Below, piece after piece: positions 7,882 to 18,121 of a stretch of DNA of 64,000 nucleotides. How positions within the stretch are numbered: the stretch's first letter is position 1; each line of letters starts with the position of its first letter. The stretch is from NCBI GenBank assembly GCA_021801025.1, contig JAJYYK010000002.1, positions 124,001-188,000 on the forward strand. The letters run 5' to 3'. The position numbers and the translations under genes were made by a program. This DNA is from Pseudomonadota bacterium. GTDB lineage: Bacteria; Pseudomonadota; Gammaproteobacteria; Burkholderiales; Sulfuriferulaceae. The notes under the pieces are model-generated. The model did no database searches. It saw only the letters and a program-made list of their open reading frames with translations, and was not told the origin of the DNA.

Positions 7882-8706
7882 ATGAACAAAATGAAAAAAT
7901 CTTTACTGGCTATCGCACTGGCTACCTTGGCGGGCCCCGTTTTGGCAGACACCGCAGCACCTGCGGCACCTGCACCCAGCTACACTTTAACGGCAAACGT
8001 CGATTTGAGCAGCCAATACATTTATCGTGGCCTGACACAAACTAACGGCAATCCTGCAATTCAAGGCGGTGCCGATTTGACCATGGCCAATGGTTTTTAC
8101 CTCGGTACTTGGGGCTCCAATATCAGCTGGTTTTCAGATGCCAATCCAGCACCTGCATCATCTTTAAGTATGGAATGGGATTTATACGGTGGTTACGCCC
8201 AGACCATCGGCGACTATGGTTACAACGTCGGTGTATTACAGTATTACTATGATGGCAGTTATGGGAACTTGTACTCAGCCACCTCTGGCACTGTAAATCC
8301 CAACACCACGGAAATTTATGCCTTGGTGTCGTACAAAACCCTGAGCTTTAAAGTGTCTGATGTCGTGTCCACAGGTTTATTCGGGGTTGCAGATGCCAGC
8401 GGCTCTTATTATGCAGACCTGTCATGGAACCCTGCGTTGACTGACACCCTGACGCTGAACACGCACGTGGGAGAACAAAAATACACAGGGACATCTGCAT
8501 TCGGAAAACCATCTAACGATTCCCTGTATTCTTATACAGATTACAAATTGGGAATCACCGCAGACCTGAGCAAGGAATTGGGTACTGGCTGGAGTGGTAC
8601 AGCGTATTACACCTATGCCAACACAAGTGGCATAGGTTTCACAAACAGCATGACCAGTAACATTGGCGGTAGTCGCACCACCGTTGCCATCGCTCGCACC
8701 TTCTAA
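7882..8706 (+). CDS. TorF-family putative outer-membrane porin
   Basis: This is a 274-aa outer-membrane protein. The ATG at 7882 is chosen for its distance from GGAG at 7871-7874; ATG 7879 is the alternative. It has a clear signal peptide (KKSLLAIALATLAGPVLADT), an Ala/Pro spacer, then the family hallmark TANVDLSSQYIYRGLTQT and alternating aromatic beta strands ending in a C-terminal Phe. This family is often found beside glnK-amtB in proteobacteria, and the sigma-54 promoter directly in front points to nitrogen control. It may let ammonium, urea or small nitrogen compounds cross the outer membrane. The substrate is not known from the sequence. Confidence 0.88.
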   Translation: MNKMKKSLLAIALATLAGPVLADTAAPAAPAPSYTLTANVDLSSQYIYRGLTQTNGNPAIQGGADLTMANGFYLGTWGSNISWFSDANPAPASSLSMEWDLYGGYAQTIGDYGYNVGVLQYYYDGSYGNLYSATSGTVNPNTTEIYALVSYKTLSFKVSDVVSTGLFGVADASGSYYADLSWNPALTDTLTLNTHVGEQKYTGTSAFGKPSNDSLYSYTDYKLGITADLSKELGTGWSGTAYYTYANTSGIGFTNSMTSNIGGSRTTVAIARTF

Positions 8707-8742
8707 TTATTTCTGTTAAATTAAATGGATGCAGACAAATGA

Positions 8743-9111
<369 letters not shown>

Positions 9112-9122
9112 GGGGGAACAAA

Positions 9123-10619
9123 ATGAAAAAATGGCTCATTGCGTTAAGCATGTTGTTCACTCTGGGTGCAAACGGCGTGGCGTTGGCGGACAATGCCACA
9201 CCGGCTGTTGCACCACCTGCGGCGGTCTCGGCAGCAGCAGCACCACCTGCTGCGACTGTAGCGCCAACGACTCCTGCAGCAGCAACGCCTGCGGCAGCGG
9301 CACCTGCAGCCGCACCAACGCCCATTGATAAGGGCGACACCACGTGGATGCTGATTTCCACTGCGCTGGTGATCATGATGACCATCCCTGGCTTGGCCTT
9401 GTTTTACGGTGGTTTGGTTCGCACCAAAAATATGCTGTCCATGATGACGCAAGTGTTCGTCATTTTCTGCCTGATCTCGGTGTTGTGGATGGTGTATGGC
9501 TATTCGTTTGCCTTCACCGATGGCGGCTCGCTCAATAACTGGATAGGCGGCGCTTCACGGGTATTTATGCATGGCTTGAACCCGCAGGACGTTTTGGCGG
9601 CCACGGAAACTTACACCAAAGGGGTGTATATTCCTGAAATCGTGTTCATGGTGTTCCAGATGACTTTTGCTGCAATCACCGTGGCTTTGGTAGTGGGTGG
9701 TTTGGCTGAACGGGTGAAATTCTCCGCTTTACTGGTGTTCTCGGTACTGTGGTTCACCTTTGCTTATCTGCCCATTTCCCACATGGTGTGGTTCTGGGGT
9801 GGTCCTTCTTCCTACCAGGCCCCCTCGGGTTTCCTGTTTGGCAAAGGTGCGCTGGACTTCGCCGGTGGCTCTGTGGTACACATCAACTCTGGTATCGCCG
9901 CGTTAATGGGCGCGATTGTATTGGGCAAACGCATCGGCTACGGCAAAGAACCCATGGCGCCACACAGCATGGTCATGACCATGATCGGTGCTTCACTGTT
10001 ATGGGTGGGTTGGTTCGGCTTCAATGCCGGGTCTAACCTGGAAGCCGCCTACCCTGCCGTCCTTGCTATGGGTAACACCATTGTGGCGACCGCAGCCGCT
10101 GCTTTAACCTGGATGTTCATTGAATGGTTATTGCGTGGCAAACCCACCCTGCTGGGTGTCGTATCTGGCGCTGTCGCAGGTCTGGTAGCAGTGACCCCAG
10201 CTTCCGGTTTTGTCGGCCTGATGGGTGCTTTGGTACTGGGTATGGTAGTTGCAACGGTTTGCTACTGGAGCGTCAACAGCCTGAAAAGAATGTTGGGTTA
10301 CGATGATGCGCTGGATGCATTCGGTGTCCATGCCGTGGGCGGTATTGTGGGTTCCATCGGCACAGGCATTCTGGTCAACCCAGCCCTGGGCGGTACAGGC
10401 GTATTTGACTACGGCGCAAACAAAGTCGCGGCGTATGTGCTGCATGATCAGCTGATCAGCCAGTTTTGGGACATTGGCGTGACCATCGTGTGGTCGGGCG
10501 TGGTCAGCTTCGTGCTGTTCAAACTGATCGATATGACCATGGGCTTGCGTGTTTCTGCAGAAGATGAACGTGAAGGTCTGGATATCACTTCACACGGTGA
10601 ACGCGCTTACGACATGTAA
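9123..10619 (+). CDS. amtB: Ammonium transporter AmtB, copy 1
   Basis: This is a 498-aa ammonium channel of the Amt/Rh family. A cleavable signal peptide (KKWLIALSMLFTLGANGVALAD) is followed by an Ala/Pro-rich spacer of about 40 residues, then 11 transmembrane helices starting at GDTTWMLISTALVIMMTIPGL. The pore and dimer hallmarks are present: ALFYGGLVRTKNMLS, WFWGGPSS, DFAGGSVVHINSG with its pore His, and DAFGVHAVGGIVG with the second pore His. The C-terminal tail ends in EGLDITSHGERAYDM, where GlnK docks. It follows glnK by 11 nt. A terminator lies 24 bp after the stop. Confidence 0.96.
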   Translation: MKKWLIALSMLFTLGANGVALADNATPAVAPPAAVSAAAAPPAATVAPTTPAAATPAAAAPAAAPTPIDKGDTTWMLISTALVIMMTIPGLALFYGGLVRTKNMLSMMTQVFVIFCLISVLWMVYGYSFAFTDGGSLNNWIGGASRVFMHGLNPQDVLAATETYTKGVYIPEIVFMVFQMTFAAITVALVVGGLAERVKFSALLVFSVLWFTFAYLPISHMVWFWGGPSSYQAPSGFLFGKGALDFAGGSVVHINSGIAALMGAIVLGKRIGYGKEPMAPHSMVMTMIGASLLWVGWFGFNAGSNLEAAYPAVLAMGNTIVATAAAALTWMFIEWLLRGKPTLLGVVSGAVAGLVAVTPASGFVGLMGALVLGMVVATVCYWSVNSLKRMLGYDDALDAFGVHAVGGIVGSIGTGILVNPALGGTGVFDYGANKVAAYVLHDQLISQFWDIGVTIVWSGVVSFVLFKLIDMTMGLRVSAEDEREGLDITSHGERAYDM

Positions 10620-10642
10620 GTTAATTTTCACCGGCAACAAGA

Positions 10643-10672
10643 ACAGGGCACCTTTCGGGGTGCCCTGTTTTA
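10643..10672 (+). terminator. Rho-independent terminator after amtB copy 1
   Basis: CAGGGCACC and GGTGCCCTG form a 9-bp GC-rich stem around a short TTTCGG-type loop, followed by TTTTATTT. It closes the first glnK-amtB transcript. Confidence 0.9.
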
Positions 10673-10890
10673 TTTCATGGTGATCAATCCATGATCCTAA
10701 AAACAGCAGTTGATCGCTTGTTTGCGGATGTCACAATTTACAGCCAAAGAACATTTTATTCTTTCGCCATTCACCCATTTGGCTATTTTAATTCTCACCC
10801 TGTTTTCACCCTGCCATGGTCATTTCGCGCATGTTTTGCTGATTTCTGTTAAATTATGCGAGTACAAACACAAAATTCGTACTCAATTAA

Positions 10891-11241
<351 letters not shown>

Positions 11242-11256
11242 GGGGAGGGCAAAAAA

Positions 11257-12720
11257 TTGAAACAATGGTTCATTGCATTAAGCCTATTCTGCACCTTGTG
11301 TGGCCACAGCGCCGCATTTGCTGACAATGGGTCGTCGATTGCCAACGCACCTGTGGCAATCGCCAGCGGCATGCCAACTTCCAGTGTGTCACCCCTTCTC
11401 GCCGCGACACCCACACCAAAACCGATTGATAAGGGCGACACCACATGGATGCTTATTTCTACAGCGCTGGTGATCATGATGACCATCCCGGGCCTGGCAT
11501 TATTTTATGGTGGTTTAGTTCGCACCAAAAATATGCTGTCCATGATGACGCAAGTGTTCGTCATTTTTTGCCTGATCTCGGTGTTATGGATGCTGTATGG
11601 TTACTCGTTTGCTTTCACCGATGGGGGAGCACTCAATAACTGGATAGGCGGTACTTCACGGATATTCATGCATGGCTTAAATCCACAAGACGTTTTAGCC
11701 ACCACGGAAACTTATACGAAAGGGATATATATTCCTGAAATCGTCTACATGCTGTTTCAAATGACCTTTGCCGCAGTCACTGTCGCAGTGGTTGTCGGTG
11801 GCTTGGCTGAGCGGGTAAAATTTTCTGCATTGTTAATTTTCTCGGTGCTATGGTTTACTTTTGATTATTTACCTATCTCCCACATGGTATGGTTTTGGGG
11901 TGGCCCTTCTTCTTATCAGTCTCCTTCCGGTTTCTTGTTTGGCAAAGGCGCGCTAGATTTCGCAGGCGGTTCTGTGGTGGAAATCAACTCTGGCGTGTCT
12001 GCTTTAGTCGGTGCATTGGTACTAGGTAAACGCATCGGTTATGGCAAAGAACCGATGGCGCCACACAGCATGGTCATGACGATGATTGGCGCGGCACTGT
12101 TGTGGGTAGGCTGGCTCGGTTTCAATGCTGGCTCTAACCTTGAAGCCACGTACTTCGCCGTGTTGGCCATGGGTAACACCATCGTAGCGACCGCAACGGC
12201 AGCCATGACCTGGATGTTCATTGAATGGCTGTTACGTGGCAAACCCACCCTGTTGGGTGTCGTGTCTGGTGCCGTAGCTGGCGCAGTTGCCATCACACCT
12301 GCGGCGGGTTTTATCGGTTTAATGGGCGCTTTACTATTGGGCATCATCGTTGCTGTAGTCAGCTACTGGAGCGTCAACAGCTTGAAAAGAATGTTAGGCT
12401 ATGATGATTCGCTGGATGCATTCGGTGTCCATGCCGTAGGTGGCATCGTAGGATCCGTTGGTACAGGCATCCTGGTTGACCCCGTTTTGGGTGGTAGAGG
12501 TGTATTTAACTATGGCACAAACAAAATGGCGACGTATGTGTTGCACGACCAACTCATCAGCCAGTTTTGGGATATTGGCGTAACCATCGTGTGGTCCGGT
12601 GTGGTCAGCTTTGTGCTGTTCAAACTGATCGACATGACCATGGGCTTGCGTGTTTCTGCCGAAGATGAACGCGAAGGTCTGGATATCACTTCGCACGGTG
12701 AACGCGCTTACGACATGTAA
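11257..12720 (+). CDS. amtB2: Ammonium transporter AmtB, copy 2
   Basis: This is a 487-aa ammonium channel starting at TTG (11257), 15 nt after glnK2, with a GGGAGG ribosome binding site. It has a signal peptide, a shorter and less Ala-rich spacer than copy 1, then the same 11-helix core. One clear change is in the first pore-His region: copy 1 reads DFAGGSVVHINSG, while this copy reads DFAGGSVVEINSG. The second pore His (DAFGVHAVGG) is kept. The C-terminal GlnK-docking tail is identical. The His-to-Glu change in the twin-His motif is known from fungal Mep2-type paralogues and alters conduction and pH dependence, so this copy may differ in transport mode. Confidence 0.95.
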   Translation: MKQWFIALSLFCTLCGHSAAFADNGSSIANAPVAIASGMPTSSVSPLLAATPTPKPIDKGDTTWMLISTALVIMMTIPGLALFYGGLVRTKNMLSMMTQVFVIFCLISVLWMLYGYSFAFTDGGALNNWIGGTSRIFMHGLNPQDVLATTETYTKGIYIPEIVYMLFQMTFAAVTVAVVVGGLAERVKFSALLIFSVLWFTFDYLPISHMVWFWGGPSSYQSPSGFLFGKGALDFAGGSVVEINSGVSALVGALVLGKRIGYGKEPMAPHSMVMTMIGAALLWVGWLGFNAGSNLEATYFAVLAMGNTIVATATAAMTWMFIEWLLRGKPTLLGVVSGAVAGAVAITPAAGFIGLMGALLLGIIVAVVSYWSVNSLKRMLGYDDSLDAFGVHAVGGIVGSVGTGILVDPVLGGRGVFNYGTNKMATYVLHDQLISQFWDIGVTIVWSGVVSFVLFKLIDMTMGLRVSAEDEREGLDITSHGERAYDM

Positions 12721-12742
12721 ATCATTCATTACAAATGGCGCC

Positions 12743-12773
12743 AAAGGGCACACTTCGGTGTGCCCTTTTTTTA
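12743..12773 (+). terminator. Rho-independent terminator after amtB copy 2
   Basis: AAAGGGCACA and TGTGCCCTTT form a 10-bp stem around CTTCGG, followed by a run of T residues. It separates the ammonium genes from murI. Confidence 0.92.
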
Positions 12774-12827
12774 TTGATCTGTATGCTAAAATGGAACACC
12801 TTATCGTCATTCAACGCCAATTTAACC

Positions 12828-13634
12828 ATGCGCTCTGATCCCCATTCAGCAATAGGTGTCTTCGATTCCGGTGTCGGCGGTTTAACGGTGGTGCGCGCAC
12901 TCATGGAACGCTTGCCATTTGAGCACATCGTTTATTTTGGCGATACGGCACGCGTACCTTACGGCGTAAAGTCCGTGGAAACCATCGCACATTACACCCA
13001 GCAAATCGCCCAATTTCTGCTCGAAAAAAATGTTAAGGTACTCATTATTGCTTGCAATACCATGGCCGCCGTTGCCGCACAAACCGTGCGGGATGCAGCA
13101 CCGGTGCCTGTACTGGACGTGATTGAAGCTGGCGCTCAGGCCGCAGTGCAAGTCTCGATTTCAGCCCAGATTGGTGTCATCGGCACACCCGCCACCGTCA
13201 ACAGCAATGCCTATGCGCGAGCGATACACGCCCAGTTGCGTGACGCACGCGTGTATTCACAAGCCTGCCCATTATTTGTTCCCCTGGTGGAAGAGGGTTG
13301 GCTGGAACACGAAGTTACACGCCTCACCGCGCAAGAATATCTGCGTCCGGTGATTGCCGAAGGCGTAGATACGCTGGTGTTGGGTTGCACCCACTACCCC
13401 CTCATTAAACCGTTGCTGCATTCAGTGATGGGCAAAGGCGTCCGCCTGGTGGATTCTGCAGAAGCCATGGCGCAAAAAACCGCTGAATTACTGGCTGCGC
13501 AAGGTTTGCTGAACCCCAGCCTGAATCAACCTGACTACGATTATTACGTGACCGATGTGCCGGTAAAATTTCAAACCATCGGCGAACGATTTCTGGGGCG
13601 TTCCCTGAATGACGTCCATGTGGTGAAGTGGTGA
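12828..13634 (+). CDS. murI: Glutamate racemase
   Basis: This 268-aa enzyme interconverts L- and D-glutamate for peptidoglycan synthesis. Longer in-frame starts exist inside the terminator region, but the ATG at 12828 puts the conserved AIGVFDSGVGGLTV close to the N-terminus as expected. The two catalytic cysteines are Cys76 (IIACNTMAA) and Cys187 (LGCTHYPL). It lies directly after the amtB2 terminator and is followed 70 bp later by a gene for a J-domain-like protein. Confidence 0.95.
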   Translation: MRSDPHSAIGVFDSGVGGLTVVRALMERLPFEHIVYFGDTARVPYGVKSVETIAHYTQQIAQFLLEKNVKVLIIACNTMAAVAAQTVRDAAPVPVLDVIEAGAQAAVQVSISAQIGVIGTPATVNSNAYARAIHAQLRDARVYSQACPLFVPLVEEGWLEHEVTRLTAQEYLRPVIAEGVDTLVLGCTHYPLIKPLLHSVMGKGVRLVDSAEAMAQKTAELLAAQGLLNPSLNQPDYDYYVTDVPVKFQTIGERFLGRSLNDVHVVKW

Positions 13635-13704
13635 TCAGCGCATCACCAAAATTGTGCTGTTCGCAAACCGGTCTTCCACGATCTGGTTCGAGTTTATTCT
13701 TGTC

Positions 13705-14814
13705 ATGACACCCAAAACACCCTTAACCGTTACAATGGATGTCCGCATCGCTGCCGACCAATCCATACGCCCACTGAGCAAAGCACAACAAACTTTCAAT
13801 GCACTGATTGAAAAAATAAATAAAAACAGACAATGCCTTGCAGAATGGGAAACCATTCTGCCCGAATTTCACCGTAGATGGCAGAAGGATTTCCTGCCCG
13901 TTTATCAAAAGATAGACCGTTTGCGGGTAGAATGGCTATTCTGTATGGACGATGTCATTGACCAAAAAGGACTGAGTCAAAACGAGCGCGACCTGCTACG
14001 GGAGCTGATTTGCGAACACAGCGCCAGGCTACTTGAAGACAGTGAGGATGAGCAACTGAAAGACCTCTATAAAAAACACAGTGGATCAGACTTTGACGAA
14101 AAAGAAGCCGAGTTCATGGCTGACTTAAAAGCCAGAATACAGGATGATCTGGACATTGATTTAAGTGAAGCTGCTCACATCGACAACCCCGAGGACATGC
14201 TCCGCTGGATACGGCAAAAAGCCTCTGAACAAGATGCGAAAAGTGCCCATGGCAACGCAGAATATACCTCGCACACCGAATCAAAAAAATCTGCCCGGCA
14301 ACTTGCCCAGGAAGCCAAAGCTGCTGCAGAAATAAAACTGTCGTTACGCGAGATTTATCGTAAATTAGCCAGCATGTTACACCCTGATCGAGAAACGGAT
14401 GAGCAGTCCCGCGAGCAAAAAACGCTGTTGATGCAACGCGTCAACGATGCCTATTCCAGCAATAATTTACTGCAACTGCTTGAAATACAATTGCAGGTTG
14501 AACACATCGACCAATCCACAATCAACGCACTCACGGATGAACGCCTGAAACAATACAACAAAATCTTGCGAGAACAACTGAAAGAACTGGAAACAGAGAT
14601 CTTGCACAGACAACACACCACGATGGATCAACTTCAAAGCCATGCCCATTCATTCCTAACACCCAGGAATCTGATACGTCAATTAGCTGAGAAAATAAAT
14701 TTGACCAAACGAAGGGTGGAGTTGATTAAACAAGAATTAACCGTCTTCCAGGACATTAAACAGGTTAGATCGTGGCTTAAAATGATGCGGCAGACGCGGT
14801 ATATGGACTATTAA
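13705..14814 (+). CDS. J-domain-like coiled-coil protein of unknown role
   Basis: This is a 369-aa cytosolic, strongly charged protein. ATGs at 13654, 13705 and 13735 are all possible, and none has a strong ribosome binding site. An internal J-domain-like segment (SLREIYRKLASMLHPDRE) carries the HPD tripeptide at about residues 226-228. It is followed by a helix (RVNDAYSSNNLLQLLEIQ), which is the usual helix III/IV arrangement. Both flanks are predicted coiled coils. There is no Gly/Phe or zinc-finger region, so it is not DnaJ itself. It presumably stimulates an Hsp70. It ends 23 bp before ovoA on the same strand, so a shared transcript is possible. Its client is unknown. Confidence 0.72.
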   Translation: MTPKTPLTVTMDVRIAADQSIRPLSKAQQTFNALIEKINKNRQCLAEWETILPEFHRRWQKDFLPVYQKIDRLRVEWLFCMDDVIDQKGLSQNERDLLRELICEHSARLLEDSEDEQLKDLYKKHSGSDFDEKEAEFMADLKARIQDDLDIDLSEAAHIDNPEDMLRWIRQKASEQDAKSAHGNAEYTSHTESKKSARQLAQEAKAAAEIKLSLREIYRKLASMLHPDRETDEQSREQKTLLMQRVNDAYSSNNLLQLLEIQLQVEHIDQSTINALTDERLKQYNKILREQLKELETEILHRQHTTMDQLQSHAHSFLTPRNLIRQLAEKINLTKRRVELIKQELTVFQDIKQVRSWLKMMRQTRYMDY

Positions 14815-14837
14815 AACCCAAAGTTGGAGTGTTTGTG

Positions 14838-16949
14838 ATGATCACTGAGTTCTTTCCCAGAACCCCGCAATTGGATGGTGACAATGTTGACGCAGTACGC
14901 CAACAAATTCGCATCTATTTTAATGCAACCTTTTCGCGCTACGAACAGTTATTTGAAATACTCACTTGTGATGAGGCCTACTTCCACAAACCCATTCCGC
15001 TGCGCCATCCACTCATTTTCTATTTTGGCCACACTGCCACATTTTTCATCAATAAACTGTTGATTGCCGGTTTAATCACCCAGCGCATCAACCCGGAATA
15101 TGAAGCAATGTTCGCTGTGGGTGTGGATGAAATGAGTTGGGACGACCTGGATGAAAACCATTATGCCTGGCCCACTGTGGCAGAAGTCAAAGCCTACCGC
15201 AGTGCAGTGCGCAAGGCGGTGGATACCCTGATCGCACAAACCCCATTAAGCTTGCCCATACACTGGACGCACCCCTGGTGGACCATTTTAATGGCGATAG
15301 AGCACGAGCGCATCCACCTTGAAACCTCATCTGTCCTCATACGGCAACAAAGGATCGAATGGGTACGCCCTCATTCCGCCTGGCCTGCCTGTCCTTTAAC
15401 AGGCCAGGTACCTGAACATGCCCTGGTCACTATTGCAGCAGACCAGGTAAAAATGGGCAAACCACGTAATGACCCCCTATACGGATGGGACAATGAATAC
15501 GGTGAGCAAATTGTCGCCGTCGCCGATTTTCAAGCAGGCAAATATCTGGTTTCCAATGCCCAGTTTCTGGCATTTGTTGAGGCTGGCTGCTACGAAAATA
15601 CCACATTCTGGGATGAGGAAGGTTGGGCCTGGCGTTGCTTCACTCAAGCGCAACATCCTGAATTTTGGCTAAAACCAAATGATGCCTGGCAACTGCGCCT
15701 GATGACTTCCCTCATTGACATGCCCTGGGATTGGCCGGCGGAAGTTAATTACCATGAAGCACGCGCATGGTGCAAGTGGCACGCCACTGTAACAGGCGAG
15801 TCGGTGCGTCTGCCAACCGAAGCCGAGTGGTATCGCTTGTACGATGCCACGCATCGAAACGAATTACCGCCTGACGCCCGGGATAACGCCAATTTGCATC
15901 TGGATTATTGGGCATCGGCTTGCCCGGTTACGCAGTTTGCTCAGGGCGATTTTTTTGATGTGGTCGGCAACGTGTGGCAATGGTGTGCCACGCCAATTTA
16001 CCCTTTTCCGGGCTTCGAAGTGCACCCCTATTATGATGATTTCACCGTCCCCACCTTCGATGGACATCATATGCTCATCAAAGGTGGCTCCTGGATTTCC
16101 ACCGGCAATGAAACCCGCCGTTCCGCGCGTTATGCCTTTCGCAAGCACTTTTTTCAGCATGCCGGTTTTCGTTATGTTGTGGGCGAGGCGCCACCCCCTC
16201 CACCTGATCTGTACTATGAAAGTGATCAACAACTGGCAGAATATGCAGAATTTCATTACGGTGCTTGCTACTACAACGTGCCGAATTTTCCAAAAACCCT
16301 GGCTAAACTGGCCATCACAGCCATGCAGGGTAAAACCATGCACACTGCACTGGATTTAGGCTGTGCAGTAGGCCGTGCCTCATTTGAGTTAGCCCACGCG
16401 TTTGATCACGTCACTGGTGTGGATTTTTCAGCCCGATTTATTCAAATGGGTGCAATGCTCGCGCAATCGGGCCAAATTCGTTACAGCCTGGTGGAAGAAG
16501 GCGATCTGCGTACCTACACCACGCGAGAATTGGCCGCCATGGGTTTGGATACGGTGCGCCATAAAGTACATTTTTTACAGGGCGATGCCTGTAACCTGAA
16601 AATCACATTACGCGGTTTTGATTTGATACTGGCAGCCAATCTTATCGACCGGCTATATCGCCCCGAACTATTTTTGCGTGAGGTGCACAACCGCATCAAT
16701 GTAGGCGGCGTACTGATGATCACTTCTCCCTATACCTGGCTAACAAGCCATACCCCACGAGAAGAATGGCTGGGCGGCTTCAAGCGTAATGGCGAAAACG
16801 TAACGGGGCTGGATGGGTTAAAAGCCATTTTAAGCGCTCATTTTCGGTTGATGGCGCCACCCGTTGATGTGCCCTTTGTCATCCGCGAAACCCGACGCAA
16901 ATTCCAGCATAGCCTGTCGGAGGTGAGTTTATGGGAGCGCTTGCCCTGA
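14838..16949 (+). CDS. ovoA: 5-histidylcysteine sulfoxide synthase / 4-mercaptohistidine N1-methyltransferase OvoA
   Basis: OvoA joins cysteine to C5 of histidine using non-haem iron and oxygen, the first step of ovothiol A synthesis, and in this two-domain form also methylates the imidazole later. The ATG at 14838 has GGAG 8 nt upstream and gives 703 aa, the usual size. Order of parts: an N-terminal DinB-like domain with the iron motif H156-x3-H160-x-E162 (HERIHLE); a formylglycine-generating-enzyme-like domain with RLPTEAEWYRL, VGNVWQW and KGGSWIS; and a SAM methyltransferase domain from about residue 500 (ALDLGCAVGRASFE, DFSARFIQ). The downstream PLP lyase overlaps its stop, which completes the pathway. 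Confidence 0.93.
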   Translation: MITEFFPRTPQLDGDNVDAVRQQIRIYFNATFSRYEQLFEILTCDEAYFHKPIPLRHPLIFYFGHTATFFINKLLIAGLITQRINPEYEAMFAVGVDEMSWDDLDENHYAWPTVAEVKAYRSAVRKAVDTLIAQTPLSLPIHWTHPWWTILMAIEHERIHLETSSVLIRQQRIEWVRPHSAWPACPLTGQVPEHALVTIAADQVKMGKPRNDPLYGWDNEYGEQIVAVADFQAGKYLVSNAQFLAFVEAGCYENTTFWDEEGWAWRCFTQAQHPEFWLKPNDAWQLRLMTSLIDMPWDWPAEVNYHEARAWCKWHATVTGESVRLPTEAEWYRLYDATHRNELPPDARDNANLHLDYWASACPVTQFAQGDFFDVVGNVWQWCATPIYPFPGFEVHPYYDDFTVPTFDGHHMLIKGGSWISTGNETRRSARYAFRKHFFQHAGFRYVVGEAPPPPPDLYYESDQQLAEYAEFHYGACYYNVPNFPKTLAKLAITAMQGKTMHTALDLGCAVGRASFELAHAFDHVTGVDFSARFIQMGAMLAQSGQIRYSLVEEGDLRTYTTRELAAMGLDTVRHKVHFLQGDACNLKITLRGFDLILAANLIDRLYRPELFLREVHNRINVGGVLMITSPYTWLTSHTPREEWLGGFKRNGENVTGLDGLKAILSAHFRLMAPPVDVPFVIRETRRKFQHSLSEVSLWERLP

Positions 16950-18118
16950 ACTTCGATTTTGATCAACCACTTGACCGCACCGATACGCACAGCTTGAAGT
17001 GGGATGGCCGTTTATCGCGCTTCGGCAGTCGCAACGTATTGCCTTTGTGGGTGGCCGATATGGATTTCCCCGGACCACCGCAGGTCAGTGAAGCCCTGAT
17101 CGCGCGAGCAAAACATCCTGTTTATGGCTATACCCTGGCCCATCAAGGTGTGTATGACAGCCTGATCAACTGGACACAAGATCAATTCGATTTGCGTCTG
17201 CAACGCGAACAAATTATCCTCGCACCGGGCGTACTGACTTCTTTTCACTTGACATTACAAACATTTACTATACCCGGCGATGGCATTATTCTGCAAACCC
17301 CACTGTATGCACCGTTCCTGTCAGCCATTCATGCCAGTGGTCGTGTTCCAATAGAAAACCCACTGATTTTAGAAGAAATTGACGGTCACTTGCATTACCA
17401 CATGGATCTACCGCATCTGGAGCAGTGTGCTGCACTGGGCGCAAAAATATTGGTGCTGTGCTCCCCGCACAATCCGGTGGGTCGCGTTTGGCAACGCGAT
17501 GAACTGCAGGCTGTGCTCAACATTGCCCGGCGTCACCATTTAATCGTATTCAGCGATGAAATCCATGCCGATCTCATTTATCCGGAATTTCAGCATACGC
17601 CACTTGCGCAATTAGCAAGCGAAGATGACCGTTTGATTATGGCAGTGAGCCCGGGGAAAACCTTCAACCAGCCTGGGTTGGGTTTATCCGCGCTGGTCAT
17701 CATGAACGGTGAGACGCGCATGCACATGCTGTCGATAATGGCAGACATGACGACACACAACCCCTTCAGTCTCACCGCCTGGGAGGCCGCTTATCACCAT
17801 GGTAAAGCCTGGCGCGATGCGCTGATGCTGTATTTGCGTGACAGCCGGGAACAAATCATGCACGCCATACGCCAGCACTGGCCGCAAGTGCGCCCGATTT
17901 CACCACAAGGTACGGTGTTGATGTGGCTGGATTGTCGCGCTTATGGTTTGGATGATACGGCACTGCAAGCCCTGTTTGTAGAAACATATCATCTTGGTTT
18001 AAGCCCCGGCATTCAATTTGGTCACGCAGGCAGCGGGTTCATGCGATTGAATTTGGCCACACCACGGCAACGTTTGCTGGCAGCCATCACAACAGGCAAG
18101 CCACTCCAATTCCAATAA
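16931..18118 (+). CDS. PLP-dependent C-S lyase (MalY/PatB family), probable OvoB
   Basis: This 395-aa fold-type I PLP enzyme has a strong ribosome binding site (GGAGGTGA) inside the end of ovoA and overlaps it by 19 nt, so the two are translationally coupled. It shows the MalY/PatB features: PLWVADMDFP near residue 40, HNPVGRVW, SDEIHADL, and the PLP lysine Lys243 in SPGKTFNQPGL. In ovothiol synthesis a PLP sulfoxide lyase (OvoB) cleaves the histidylcysteine sulfoxide to 5-thiohistidine. The coupling to ovoA makes that role likely. A general cystathionine/cysteine-conjugate beta-lyase activity is the alternative. Confidence 0.88.
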   Translation: MGALALNFDFDQPLDRTDTHSLKWDGRLSRFGSRNVLPLWVADMDFPGPPQVSEALIARAKHPVYGYTLAHQGVYDSLINWTQDQFDLRLQREQIILAPGVLTSFHLTLQTFTIPGDGIILQTPLYAPFLSAIHASGRVPIENPLILEEIDGHLHYHMDLPHLEQCAALGAKILVLCSPHNPVGRVWQRDELQAVLNIARRHHLIVFSDEIHADLIYPEFQHTPLAQLASEDDRLIMAVSPGKTFNQPGLGLSALVIMNGETRMHMLSIMADMTTHNPFSLTAWEAAYHHGKAWRDALMLYLRDSREQIMHAIRQHWPQVRPISPQGTVLMWLDCRAYGLDDTALQALFVETYHLGLSPGIQFGHAGSGFMRLNLATPRQRLLAAITTGKPLQFQ

Positions 18119-18121
18119 ACA

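Noticed and set aside
9144-9452. Arg/Cys-rich frame on the minus strand and a Cys/Ser-rich frame on the plus strand near the amtB start
   Set aside because: Both are frame shadows of the Ala/Pro-rich spacer of AmtB1.
13635-13856. Minus-strand frame beside the J-domain-like gene
   Set aside because: It overlaps the coding start of the plus-strand gene and has no ribosome binding site or recognisable motif.
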